From: Adiantum capillus-veneris
Taxonomy: Eukaryota > Streptophyta > Polypodiopsida > Polypodiales > Pteridaceae
Assembly: GCA_014529385.2 (NCBI GenBank)
Contig: CM043971.1
Span: forward strand, 25,830,769-25,894,768
Reading direction: 5' to 3'
DNA: 64,000 nt
In this document: one piece after another, positions 47,101 through 58,264 of the stretch
How the letters are laid out: each line of letters begins with the position of its first letter
How positions within the stretch are numbered: position 1 is the stretch's first letter
Program-made: the position numbers and the translations under genes
The notes under the pieces: generated by a model
The model's database searches: none
Seen by the model: only the letters and a program-made list of their open reading frames with translations
What the model was told of the DNA's origin: nothing

Positions 47101-48055
47101 TCTAGTAACTGATTGATCTCGTGCCAAAGGGCTTCCTTTTGAACTTCACCCAATCTTCTTAGCTTCTGCGCCTTAGGTTTGTATCCTTCCTTGAGGGCTA
47201 TTTTGTGCTGAACACCCCTGGCTCCTCTCAAATCTTTATATTCCTTTGCAAATAGGTTTGGAAAAGATGCACACAACTCGACATAGCTTTCTTTCTCCTC
47301 CTTGGTCAAGTCTCCACTTAGCATATTGACCACCTCTTGAGTACCCATGGAATGCACTTGTGCTTGCATCCCCTCTTTCACACAAGGTTCTTCCACAGTG
47401 ACCCCAAACAAGTCAGCATCAATCTTGAGCATGTCGTCCTCGCTTTCTTCTTCCTCTGTATCTGTATATCCCTCATCATAGGCCGTTTCAGTCTCGTACT
47501 CATAGCTGGTGGTGTCTTCTTCGTCTCTAGCCTCCACTGGATGAAAATGGCTTTCCTTGGTCTTCAGATCTAGCACCACTTGTCTCCCTTTTTCTTTATC
47601 AGGTAGGGTAAACACTTTGCTTTCCCAATCCTGTTTGGCACCTATTACCAACAGCCACGGCCTACCCAAGATGATAGGATATGCGTTATCCCCAGCTTTC
47701 ATCACAAAGAATTCGATCAGGCACTCTATGCCCATCACTTTCACCATTACATCCTGGGCCATGCCCAAACACCTAGCTTTAGCATGGTTAGCCATTCTCA
47801 TGTGCACATTCGACTTGGCTACCACCATGACCCCTATTTCCTTCATCGCAGCTTCCGTCATGACGCAAACCTGTGCTCTGTCATCTATATAGGCTTGAAC
47901 CTACATCCTTTTCTCGATGACAGCATCCACCAAAGGAAGGACATCCGTCGGGCTACCTACCCTGAGTGCCATATTTTTCACTGCCTACACATTGCCTTTA
48001 CCCCTTGGTAGCCTAGTGCTAACACTGGTCGACCACTGCCGTCTCAATTTAGGGT
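44125..48055 (-). pseudogene. Pol of the Tat-type element: protease, RT, two RNase H, integrase
   Basis: Protease remains lie at about 47900-47650 (IDDRAQVCVMTEA where D-S/G-G is expected, then YPIILGRPWLL). Reverse transcriptase runs from about 47200 to 46400: KIALKEGYKPKAQ, GKWRVCVDYKPFN, MPFGLVNAYATFQ and VFMDDIGCYS (FMDD box). The first RNase H is at about 46350-45950 (AIGAVLLQK). The second is at about 45860-45480 (MWFDGAYRRV, NNEAEYLTLHLGL, REQNQEADQLAS). Integrase has the zinc finger (CHEESGHQG, NCHECQ), the core with Asp in AIDYLTMW, Asp in ISDRGQGF and Glu in LVESANG, and a tail ending at TAG 44125. Breaks: stops at 47037, about 46960, 45124, about 45070, 44428 and about 44335, and a frameshift near 46915. 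It copied the RNA and inserted the cDNA; it is inactive now. Confidence 0.9.
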
Positions 48056-49227
48056 TCAATGCCAACAATTGTCCAAAAGTAATATTAGCTCTTTGACCAA
48101 ATCATACTCTGGATGGCCGCGCCCAAGCGGGAAATCTGTTTGTTTAGTCCTACGACGCCTTCTTTTCTTGCTAGCTTCAGGCTTTTCTTTCCCCTCGTAT
48201 ACCTTCTCTTTGCCTTTACGAGCTCTAGTCTCCCGCTCACTTTCTGTCTCCCTTTCAACTCTAGCTCTTTTGTTGGCCAACACTTCGACATCCTGTTTAT
48301 CCACCCCAATGATGTTCACCCTAGGGACTTCACCGCCATCCGTTTCAGCTTGCTGCACTGGATTCTCGACTACCTGCTCCCTTGGGCCATTAAATTGTGC
48401 TTGGCCTCTCCGTCTGCCAAACAATGGGTAGATACCACCTCTTTCCCTCACCGGATGGGGACAGTTGGGTGCATAATGCTGTTCTTCACCGCAATTATAG
48501 CACCTTCTAGGTAGAGGCCTTGCCATGCCCCTTGCTTCTCTCGGCTGTCCCTTGTCCATTACACTCAATCGAAGCTCTTGCATCTGCTCTGATAGATCCT
48601 GAACCGTACGTATCCACTACTGCGGAATAGCAACCGTAGCTCTATTCCCTTGATTTTCCTCTTGAGTTGACTCTCGAGGGCTCTGTGGTTGAACATGTGC
48701 CATTGCTTCATAACCTGCTACACCCTGCTCTATCTTTTTTTTACTTTTTCTACTTTTCGAGCCACTGCCCCATTGTAGTTCTCTAGGCTTTCAAAGTCCA
48801 CTTTCTCTCTCACCTTTGGATGTAAGCATGCCATAAACTTATCCAATTTGAAGTACTCACCATTGGCTAGCTGCATAGCTGCTGCTAACTCTGCCCAACA
48901 TGCTTCAAAAAGATCCAGAAACAAGCTAAATTCCTCACCTACATCCTGCTTTAGAGCCTTTAGCTTCGTATCCATCTCAACTGGAGAAGCTTCTTTATGA
49001 AAATCATGCAAAAATCTTGCCCGTAGAGTCGGCCATGCCTGTCTCGGCTCAATCTCCAAAGCTTCGAACCACAGTTTAGCCTTTCCACGCATCACCAAAG
49101 GGAAGGTTTTCATCTTGCTGTCCTCATTGGGCATTCACAAAGACAACATGTACAATTCAAAATCTGCAAGCCATTCGTCTAGATTCTCTTCACCTGTAAA
49201 AATCGGACCATAGCTTCGGGACGACAT
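48056..49227 (-). pseudogene. Gag of the Tat-type element
   Basis: ATG 49227 opens MSSRSYGPIFTGEENLDEWL, the usual Gag entry. After one TGA it continues with GKAKLWFEALEIEPRQAWPT and FSLFLDLFEACWAEL of the capsid domain. A slip in an A run near 48735 changes frame, a TAG follows at about 48616, and the zinc knuckle CYNCGEEQHYAPNC is at about 48495-48450. The end is a basic Arg/Lys-rich segment. Another frame change near 48060 leads to pol. Confidence 0.87.
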
Positions 49228-49282
49228 CCTTACCTGTACAAAAACCTATATTTTCCTTTACTGACGGGAGCAATCAGCGTGC

Positions 49283-49300
49283 TCCTCCGTGGGGGCACCA
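49283..49300 (-). other. Primer-binding site candidate of the Tat-type element
   Basis: The minus strand has TGGTGCCCCCACGGAGGA five bases after the 5' LTR. TGGTGCC fits the 3' CCA-type end of a tRNA, but I cannot assign the tRNA. Confidence 0.5.
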
Positions 49301-49305
49301 GAAGA

Positions 49306-51362
49306 TGGATAGGGGGAAAGGGGAACACACCCGAGACATAAGTAGTCTGTCTCGCTACAGCTCAGGGTAAACACAACACCCCAATCCACTGGGATTTACC
49401 TTCAAAATCCTCTTTCCTGCTAGCAGACTGTCGCCTGCACACCTCTCGAGTCGATCACACTATATCAGATCACAATCGAACCCATGCACACCATATTACA
49501 CATTTTGCAGCTTCCCACGTGCACCCAAAGCCTCTTTCTCTCTCTTTGCTACGAGACACCGCCGGTTCATTGGGGACACACTTACCTACACACACACTCG
49601 ACACCGCAGACACACGCACAAGAGCAATAGAACAGAGGGGGGAAAAGGGGAAAACATGCTTGAAAGCGGGCAATCTTCTTTTATTGCATTGTAAACAGCC
49701 AAGTACAGATAGCCCCGTCGGCACGACCTCCACGAGCGTGAAAAAAACCCAAGCTTTAACCACCTTCTCTGATGCCTTTGCTATGATGCAGTCTCCCTCC
49801 TCTCGCCTTCGATGCGGCTGCAAGCTTGCATGAGCTCCATCGAGCTTCCCTCTTTCGAACCAAAAAAAACTCTTCGGACTTCGTTCTTCTTGGACTGTCG
49901 AAACCAAATTCGAATCTGTAGAATCCTCTTTTTTTTTTTTGGCTTCACCTCGGTGCTCGAAACGAGAAACCCCCTTTTTTTTTTCCCTTCCTCCTTTCTT
50001 TCTTTCTCTTCTCTTTCTCTCTTTTCTTTCTTCCTCCCTTGGACAGCGCCTTCTTTTTCCTTCTTCTTTTCTTTCCCTTCCTTTCCTTCTCTTCTTTCTT
50101 TCTTCTTTTCTTCTCCCTTTTCCTCCACTTCTCCCTTTGCTGACCCCGAGACAGCGCCCCTCCTTTTTCTTTCCTTCCCTTCTTTCCTTGTTCTCTTCTT
50201 CTCCCTTTTCCTTCACTTCTCCCTTTGCCGACCCCGAGACAGCGGCCCCTCCTTTTTCTTTTCCTCCCCTTTTAGAATCAAAAAAGTCTCTTATGCACTC
50301 CAGGGGGCAACGACGGCGCCGTCGTTGCTCCCTTGGAGTCTTTTGAATTTAATTAAATTTTTTTTAAAAATGACTTAGGAGAAGGTCCCATACGCTTTTG
50401 CAAAAATGCACCCATGTGAGTTGCGTGCCACATCGCTTCAGCATCGTCGCTCGAAACTGACCATCACCTTGCCCGTAAGCATCGCACACACTGTCCTCGC
50501 TTTTGCTATTACCAGTCCATCGAATGAAGCCAAGAGAAATGGGCCCGCATTATTCATACCCCTGTTGTACCCGACTTTGACGAGTTGTATTCCACTAACT
50601 GTAAACCCGATTGTTGAACCGTCACTTCTGGCTGCTTCCTCATAATGCACATTGCTCCACGAACCCTGGCAAGGATAGGAAAACTTCCAAGTGGTGCGCT
50701 TGGTGTGAGGGCCCAACCATGCCAAATCCGGTCCTCAACAAAATCTTCATTGGCGCATAACTTGCACACCCAAATTCTTATCGAGTATCTGCCACTTCCT
50801 ATGAAGTCCATGGGCAATGCACCACCCCTCCGAACCTTGGCACGACTCTGAAACTTCCAGATGGCACGTTCTCCAATATGACCCAGTGGGCACACAACCG
50901 CCCCCCTGCAACTTTTCACATGGCCGTAATTTTCCCATCCGGACTCTGATCAGTAAGCCAAAAAGTCTGGCATGCCCCACAACTTGAGCTTTACACACCT
51001 GCTTGCGCATTCTATCTCGAGACATATGTCCCCATCTAGCGTGTCAGTCGGGGGTCAGCAAGACCTTCCAACTTCGAACTGACACATCTTTCATACCGAA
51101 GCTCCGTTTGATGAGCCGTCTGAACAGGCCTCAAGAGCATCTTGAACCCTACATTCCAAGGCACATTCCCTACATTTTGGAAACTTTGGTCTCCTATCCC
51201 GATTATGCCCCTTGGCCTAAAAAACAACTTTAGACATACATTTCCGCTACCACTACTCTGCCGATGACTTTCCCACCTGCTTTAGCTCGCTGCCATGCAC
51301 CTACTAGCATCCCTAGCACTGCTTGTCACCCTTCCTGACACGGACCTACTTTGGCTGCACCA
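49306..51362 (-). repeat. 5' LTR of the Tat-type element, long form
   Basis: 2057 bp. The segment about 49896-50823 is missing in the 3' LTR. It includes a strand-biased pyrimidine tract (49925-50275) with a duplicated unit of about 90 bp. No target duplication is obvious around the extra segment. Confidence 0.82.
49925..50275. repeat. Polypyrimidine tract with internal duplication
   Basis: The plus strand is nearly all C and T. A unit containing CCCCGAGACAGCG occurs twice (about 50143 and 50231). Long Lys/Arg/Glu frames on the minus strand come from this composition. Confidence 0.8.
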
Positions 51363-52037
51363 ACGTGTCCAAAGCTCCTTGTGTTGGCCGGAAGCACTAG
51401 AAGGGCACTAGGATGGGTCGGACATATTTATCAAACAATTGCAAAGACACTACCATCAAGATGAACATCTGGTCAAGGGGCTACCGTGTGGGCCGTCAAA
51501 ATGTGGTGGAGAATAATGGGGCAAGCAACAACCGATAGATCTCTAACACCTTGGCGCTTTTCCACAAAAACCACACCGTCGACAAAACCATCAACACCTT
51601 AGCATAAACAAAAAACCTATTGTCTTTGAAAGAACGACCTCTCATATGAGCACCCATAAACAAAAAATGTATTGTCTTTCAAAAAACCACCTCTCACCTT
51701 GGCAAGTAATAGCTTATCGCAATTGTGCAACACTTGCCAATGACATCAAATTCTACACCCACCAGTCACTGATTGATCACTCTACTAGGAACGTGACCTC
51801 AGAGTTGTAATATCAAAGATTTTGTAAGCTACAATATCAGGTCAATATTGGCATCACTACGATTTCTTGGACAAGCGACACAATTAGACAAGAATGGCAT
51901 AATAGACAAGAAGGGCTAGCTTAAGAAACACCGATACTTTACATATACTAAGGTCGCTTGAGCGATGTGTAACGTTTAGAGATCGCTTAAGTGACAAAGG
52001 CATGGTCGCTTTGTCTTTTATAGTTGTCATTGTAGTA
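51363..52037. other. Right flank of the Tat element; start of R1-related sequence
   Basis: No gene is visible. From about 51940 the sequence matches 55075-55163 (ATACTTTACATATACTAAGG onward). Confidence 0.5.
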
Positions 52038-52042
52038 CCCAT

Positions 52043-52188
52043 TGTTGAGCTTATATGTGAAGCTACTCAATATATGGTTTCTCTATATATGGCACCCAGG
52101 TCCACTCTATATATACATAATCTCATGTGTGTATTCTACACACTTTGGGGTTCTATTTCTGTGTTCTCTCTCTCTCTCTCTCTCAACA
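52043..52188 (+). repeat. 5' LTR of E1
   Basis: 146 bp, with TATATATA boxes and a CT run before the terminal TCAACA. Confidence 0.9.
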
Positions 52189-52199
52189 TGGTATCAGAG

Positions 52200-53090
52200 T
52201 AGTACGTTTTTGTTTTCAATTTTTCTCCTGATTGAAAACAATTTCGCAAAAACTACCCACCAAAGGCACCAAAATTGATGTGATCTACAACTTTGCAGAA
52301 GAAAGTTTTTTCAAATTCTTTATCAATTTTGAGTTATCATTTGCGGACTGCGTACGTACCTAAAAAGCAACTTTCGCTTTTTGTTTTTTATTTTTCTGCT
52401 AATTGAAAATGATTTTGCAGAAACTACCCTCCAAAAGCACCGAAATTGATGTGGTCTACAACTTTGCAGAAAAAAGTTTTTTCAAATTCTTCACCGATTT
52501 TGAGTTATCGTTCGCGGACTGCGTACATACCTGAAAAGCAATTTTCGCTTTTTGTTTTTTATTTTTCTGCCAATTGAAAACGATTTTGCAGAAACTACCA
52601 CCATGATGCACCGGAATCAATGTGGTCTACAACTTTGCAGAAGAAAGTTTTTTCAAAATTTTCAGCGATTTTGAGTTATCGTTCGCGGACTGCGTACATA
52701 CTTGAAAAGAAACTTTCATTTTTTGTTTTTGATTTTTTTTGCTAATTGGAAACGATTTTGCAGAAACTACCCGCTAGAGGCAGCGGAATTGATGTGGAAG
52801 AAAGTTTTTTTTTTTCAAATTCTGCACTTATTTTGAGTTATCGTTGGCGGACTGCGTACATGTCTAAAAAGCAACTTTTATTTTTTTGTTTTTTGATTTT
52901 TCTCCTAATTGAGAACGATTTTGCAGAAACTATCTACTCGAGCTATCAGAATCGATGTGGTCTACAACTTTGCAGAAGAAAGTTTCTCTAAATTCTGCAC
53001 CGATTTTGGGTTATCGTTTCGGACTGCGAATATGTTTGAAAAGCAAAATTTTAATTTTTGCTTTTGATTTTTCTCATAATTGAAAACTTT
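52200..53090. repeat. Tandem units of about 165 bp in E1
   Basis: The anchors AACGATTTTGCAGAAACTAC and GGTCTACAACTTTGCAGAAG recur with starts near 52236, 52405, 52577, 52749, 52913 and 53072. Two to three more copies lie in E2 at 56450-56860. Stops in all frames argue against coding. Confidence 0.85.
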
Positions 53091-53299
53091 TCAATTATAT
53101 TTTTTCTTCATCAATCATATATTTGTTACTGACGTAACTTTGCTACAGAAGCCAGTTACATATCGTTCCGATTCAGTCGAGCTGTTGATGATCGTCCAAA
53201 TTCTATCGAGCTACTGTTGGTACATGATCTTTTGTTATATGATATACTCGTTCATTGATTCTCATATAATTATTCTTCTAGAGATATAGTTTACGTCGT

Positions 53300-53960
53300 T
53301 TTATTGATAATTTCTCGTTGATACCATAGTGATTTTGATGGTACCATGATGATGTTCTTTATTAGTAGTTTGGTCATGGCGGTTTTCGTTGATACCATGA
53401 TGATATTTCATTGATACCATGGTTATTCTCGGTGATGCCATGATGATATTTCCTTGATACCATGGTTATTCTTGGTGATACCATGATGATGATTCCATGG
53501 TGATTTTCGTTGATACCATGATGATGTTTCATTGATTCCATGGTGATTTTCGTTGATACCATGATGATGTTTCATTGATACCATGGTTATTCTTGGTGAT
53601 ACCATGATGATGATTCCATGGTGATTTTTGTTGCTACCTTGATGATGTTTCGTTAATTCCATGGTGATTTTCGTTGATACCATGATGATGTTTAGTTGAT
53701 ACCATGGTTATTCTCAGTGATGCCATGATGTTGTTTCGTTGATACCATGGTTATTCTTGGTGATGCCATGATATTGTTTCGTTGATACAATGATTATTCT
53801 CGGTGATATCATAATATTGTTTCGTAAATACCATGGTTATTCTCCATGATACCATGATGTTGTTTCGTTGATACAATGATTATTCTATGATTCTTTTCGT
53901 TGAGACCATGATGATTTATTCATTTTTATTGATACAATGATGATATTTTGTTAATACTTT
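53300..53960. repeat. GATACCATG minisatellite in E1
   Basis: Many short units built on TTGATACCATGATGATGTTT and ATACCATGGTTATTCT, of 24 or about 48 bp. A related array is in E2 (57120-57620), and an inverted-sense one with CCATGGCATCA is in E3 (58800-59140). Confidence 0.85.
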
Positions 53961-54615
53961 GATGATACTCATTGATATCACTACGTTGATAAATGTCGTT
54001 TTATGTAGTATATACACATGTCATTTGCATCACGTATCATGCATCTTGTACTTTTTATGTTCATACTTTATGTCCACATATGTTGTCATACGTATATATG
54101 TCGTCAAAAGAGTGGCGCCGCGAACCATCTCTTATGGCATTGTGAACGTAATTATTTCACTAACGATGCTAATAATTTCCATGACTATGTTTTTTGAGTC
54201 TATGATCTATGTAGGATTCATCAAAGAATTGATTTCATGAAGAGAAACTTGGTGACAATAAAAGATTTATGAAGACATGTTTGGTGATGCCATATTGATG
54301 ACAACATGAAGATATGTTTGGTGATGCGATAGTGATGACAAGCTACACAACAGATTCGTGGAGACACTTCTGATTGCGAGCTAATCGATAGCCTTTACAA
54401 CTCATTATTGAACCTTTGTATTGAATCATTATTGTATTTGATAGGATAGGAGTGATGTAATTCATTGTAAAAGGAGTGATGTAGCTCCTCATAAACATTT
54501 GTATATTCAATCATTTTTATAATATAACGGTGGGTGTATATAGAGAAGTGGGTTTTTCCCTTGATCCCCCAAGGATTTTTTTATCCACAATTAGGGACCC
54601 TTATTTGAGCGGGGG

Positions 54616-54757
54616 TGTTGAGCTTATATGTGAAGCTACTCAATATATGGCTTCTCTATATATGGCACCTAGGTCCCCTCTATATATACATCATCTCATG
54701 TGTGTATTTTACACACTTTGGGGTTCTATTTCTGTGCTCTCTCTCTCTCTCTCAATA
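54616..54757 (+). repeat. 3' LTR of E1
   Basis: 142 bp, close to 52043-52188. Confidence 0.9.
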
Positions 54758-54762
54758 TCCAT

Positions 54763-54823
54763 GGGCTAGATTGTTAGTTCCGTTGTCTCTCTTCAATTCT
54801 CTTTTTTAGGGAGTCTGTTTTAA

Positions 54824-54873
<50 letters not shown>

Positions 54874-55163
54874 CTTTTGTTCCATATTTACATTTTGTGT
54901 AGTATCATGAGACACCTTTGTTTGAGGTACTGCCTTTTAAGTACCACAATGTCTTCCATCATCCTAAGTTTGATAAGCACAATGTGATCATACATAACCT
55001 TGTTCCTCAAGTCCCATATAAACCATAAGAAACAAGTACTGAAAGACAATAGACAAAAGGACATAGCACCAATACTTTACATATACTAAGGTCTCTTGAG
55101 CGATGTGTAATGTTTAGAGGTCTCTTAAGTGACAAAGGCATGGTCGCTTTGTCTTTTATAGTC
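54763..55163. repeat. R1 continuation and spacer
   Basis: 54765-54868 is the R1 start interrupted by E1, ending in a CT run (54828-54868). About 55075-55163 repeats 51945-52042. Confidence 0.65.
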
Positions 55164-55238
55164 GTCATTGTAGTACCCATAGGCTAGATTGTGAGTTCTG
55201 TTGTCTCTCTTCAATTATCTTTTTTAGGGGGCCTGTTT

Positions 55239-55320
<82 letters not shown>

Positions 55321-56262
55321 ACAATTTGTGATACACACATTGTACATGCACACACAACATATATGCATATGCATATACTCGTGCACATATATATGCATGT
55401 GCACACATACACACAAAGACACATACACAAAATACACACATACATATTTGAAACACACCCACACACACACAAACATCTTGATAACTACAAACTTGTTGAT
55501 GCTTTTGTACGAGCAAGATGTGTTTCTATCATCTTATTTAGAATGAATGTGTTACGAATCAATCACTACATGTGGCAGTTGATTATTATTGCAACACTTT
55601 TTTAGTTTTTCTAATTAAAAAACTGAATAAACTTTAATAACCCAATAACAAAAAGTATCTATACATCTCTAAAAGTGATTGGGCAATTGAATCAAAAGAT
55701 GCAAAACAAATTATTGACAATCCAAGTGATCAATGCTGGTTCTATTCACCTTCATCCTCTAAGTCGCACCCTAAGTTGTGGCTAAATATCAAAGTTGAAA
55801 TGTGGGCTTGAAGATGGTGGCTTGGTTTGGTTTTACAGTGTTTTTTTTTTTGTTTGAGATGAGAAACATGCGTCCAAAATGCTCTATGGGTCAAGATTGT
55901 GTAAGTTCTAATGGTGATCCAAAGGGAAATTTTCCACGGTGATGCCACATGGCACAAAAGAAGCCTTATATGCACAATGAGTGGATCTTCTATGGGGTAT
56001 ATATATCACACTGAGACAAAGAATTTAACCAAGTAAAGCGAGAGGAATCTCATAGAGCTCTTACTCCTCTACATGGATGCTACAAGTGGCTGCCCTTGGT
56101 AGCGCATGGTGGCTTGTGCGTTCAACATAGGCGGAGGTAATGGTCACGTGCAACTTATGGTGTTGTTGAGTGGCACTACAAGACTCTATTCATGCATAGC
56201 TAGTTCATGAGTGTAATGGCTTAATTCCTTTTAAAGAAAGTATAAAAGAGGGAGGTTATGAG
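55164..56262. repeat. Dispersed repeat R1, copy 2, left part
   Basis: Matches 21652-22702. It is cut at 56262 by element E2 and continues at 60944. Confidence 0.85.
55239..55322. repeat. CT plus CA composite microsatellite
   Basis: About 56 bp CT followed by about 28 bp CA, the same composite as at 21719. Confidence 0.96.
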
Positions 56263-56415
56263 TGTTGAGCTTATATATGAAGCTACTCAATATATGGATC
56301 ACATATATAGCTTCTCTATATATAGCACCTAGGTCCACTCTATATATACATCATCTCATGTGTGCATTCTACATACTTTGGGGTTCTATTTCTGTGCTCT
56401 CTTTCTCTCTCAACA
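56263..56415 (+). repeat. 5' LTR of E2
   Basis: 153 bp, close to the E1 LTR with a small TATATA expansion. Confidence 0.88.
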
Positions 56416-58109
56416 TGGTATCAGAGGAGGACGCCTTTGTTTTCAATCTTTCTCTAACTGAAAATGATTTTTCAAAAACATCGCGTGAGTGCCATCGGAA
56501 TCGATGAGGTCTACAACCTTGCAGAAGAAAAAATTTCCAAATTCTGCACCGATTTCGACTTATCGTTCTCAAATTGTGAACATGTCTGAAAAGCAACTTT
56601 CGCGTTTTGCTTTTGATTTTTCTCCTAATTGAAAATGATTTTGCAAAAATGGCCCGTTGAAGCTACCAAAATAGATGTGGTCTACAACTTTTTTCAGATT
56701 CTGCACCGATTTCGAGTTATCGTTCTCAGACTGCGAACATGTCTGAAAAGCAACTTTTGATTTTTGCTTTTGACTTTCCTCCTAATTGAAAATAATTTTG
56801 CCACCAGAATCGATGTGGTCTATAACTTTGTAGAAGAAAGTTTTTCTAAATTCTGCACAGTGCTATAGATATATTTTCTCAAAAGTCTATACTATTTCAA
56901 GTTGTCTAATATGTTCTCAGACATTTACTGATGATTTGTTCTTGGATACCTATGTTTCCAGATATCAAATGTCTATAGATCTGTTCATGGATATCTGTCA
57001 TGAATATTGTTTTGATTCAGTCCAGTCGTTGATTATCGTCCAAATTCCGTCAAGCTACTAATGGTATATGATCTTTTGTTATATGATATATTCGTTCATT
57101 GATTCTAGTATAATTATTTGTCTAGAGATATAGTTTACATCGTTTCATTGATAATCTCTCGTTGATGCCATAGTGATTTTGATGGTACCATGATGATGTT
57201 TTGTTAGTACTTTGGTCATGGTGATTTTCGTTGATACCATGATGATATTTCGTTCATACCATGGTTATTGTTGGTGATACCATGGTTATTCTCGGTGATA
57301 CCATGATGTTGTTTCATTGATGCCATGGCTATTCTTGGTGATACCATGATATTGTTTCATTCATACCATGGTTATTCTAAATGATACCATGATGTTGTTT
57401 CGTTGATACAATGATTATTCTCGATGATACCATGATGTTGTTTCGTTGATACCATGGTTATTCTTGGTGATATCACGGTTATTCTTGGTGATACCATGAT
57501 GTTGTTTCATTGACACAACGATTATTCTCAGTGATACCATGATGCTTTTCGTTGATACCATGATGATTTAGTCATTTTCATTGATACAATGATGATTTTT
57601 TGTTAATACTATGATGATAATCATTGATACCACTACGCTGATAAATGTCGTTTTATGTAGTATATACACATCTCATTTGCATTATGTAATAACGCATCTT
57701 ATACTTCAACGTTCATTCTTTATATACACATATGTTACCGTGCGTATATATATTGTCAAAAGAGTGGTGTCGCAAACCATCTCTTATGACGTTGTGTATG
57801 TAACTATTTCACTAGTGATGCTAAAAAAATTCATGACTATGTTTCTTGAGTCTATGATCTATGTAGAATTGATCAAATAATTGATTTCATGAAGACAAAC
57901 TTGGTGACAATAAAAGATTTATGAAGACATGATTGGTGATTCCATATTGATGACACCATGAAGACATGTTTGGTGATGCTATATTGATGACAAGCTACAC
58001 AGCATATTCACTTCTGATCACGATTTAATCGATAGCCTTTACCCCTTTTTATTGAACCTTTGTATTCCTTATTGTATTTGATAGGATAAAAGGAGTGATG
58101 TAGCTCCTC

Positions 58110-58264
58110 TGTTGAACCGGAGGGAGAGAGCGTAGGTAGAGGAGAAGAGAGAGAGACGATACCATCATATGCGAACCCCAAAGTGTGTCTATTGATCACA
58201 TGAGATGTGTTTATATAGAGGGGACCAGGGTGCTATATATAGAGATACTATATATAGCTCAACA
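58110..58264 (-). repeat. 3' LTR of E3
   Basis: 155 bp. Shares with the E4 LTR the TGTTGAACCGGAGGGAGAG end and the GCTCAACA-type end. Confidence 0.9.

Larger units (their letters stand above)
42829..51362 (-). mobile_element. Ty3/gypsy retrotransposon of Tat type, decayed
   Basis: LTRs lie at 42829-43957 and 49306-51362, TG to CA in outline. ACGT flanks both ends (42825-42828, 51363-51366), a four-base match, perhaps AACGT with a shared base. On the minus strand the order is 5' LTR, primer site, gag, protease, reverse transcriptase, RNase H, a second RNase H, integrase, purine tract, 3' LTR. The second RNase H between the first one and integrase is the mark of the Tat lineage. The two LTRs differ by about 930 bp of extra sequence in the 5' copy. 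All coding parts carry stops, mainly where CAG or CGA would be expected. Confidence 0.88.
52043..54757 (+). mobile_element. Short-LTR non-coding retroelement E1
   Basis: LTRs at 52043-52188 and 54616-54757 begin TGTTGAG and end TCAACA or TCAATA. The primer site TGGTATCAGAG starts directly at 52189. The purine tract TTTGAGCGGGGG precedes the 3' LTR. CCCAT (52038-52042) and TCCAT (54758-54762) are the target duplication, and the uninterrupted site is preserved at about 55165. The interior holds five to six copies of a unit of about 165 bp, then a GATACCATG minisatellite, and no retroviral protein. Confidence 0.9.

Noticed and set aside
49470-50378. Long Lys/Arg/Glu-rich minus-strand and Phe/Ser-rich plus-strand frames
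   Set aside because: They arise from the polypyrimidine tract inside an LTR and show no domain.
53374-53683. His/Ile/Met-rich minus-strand frames
   Set aside because: They are translations of the GATACCATG minisatellite.
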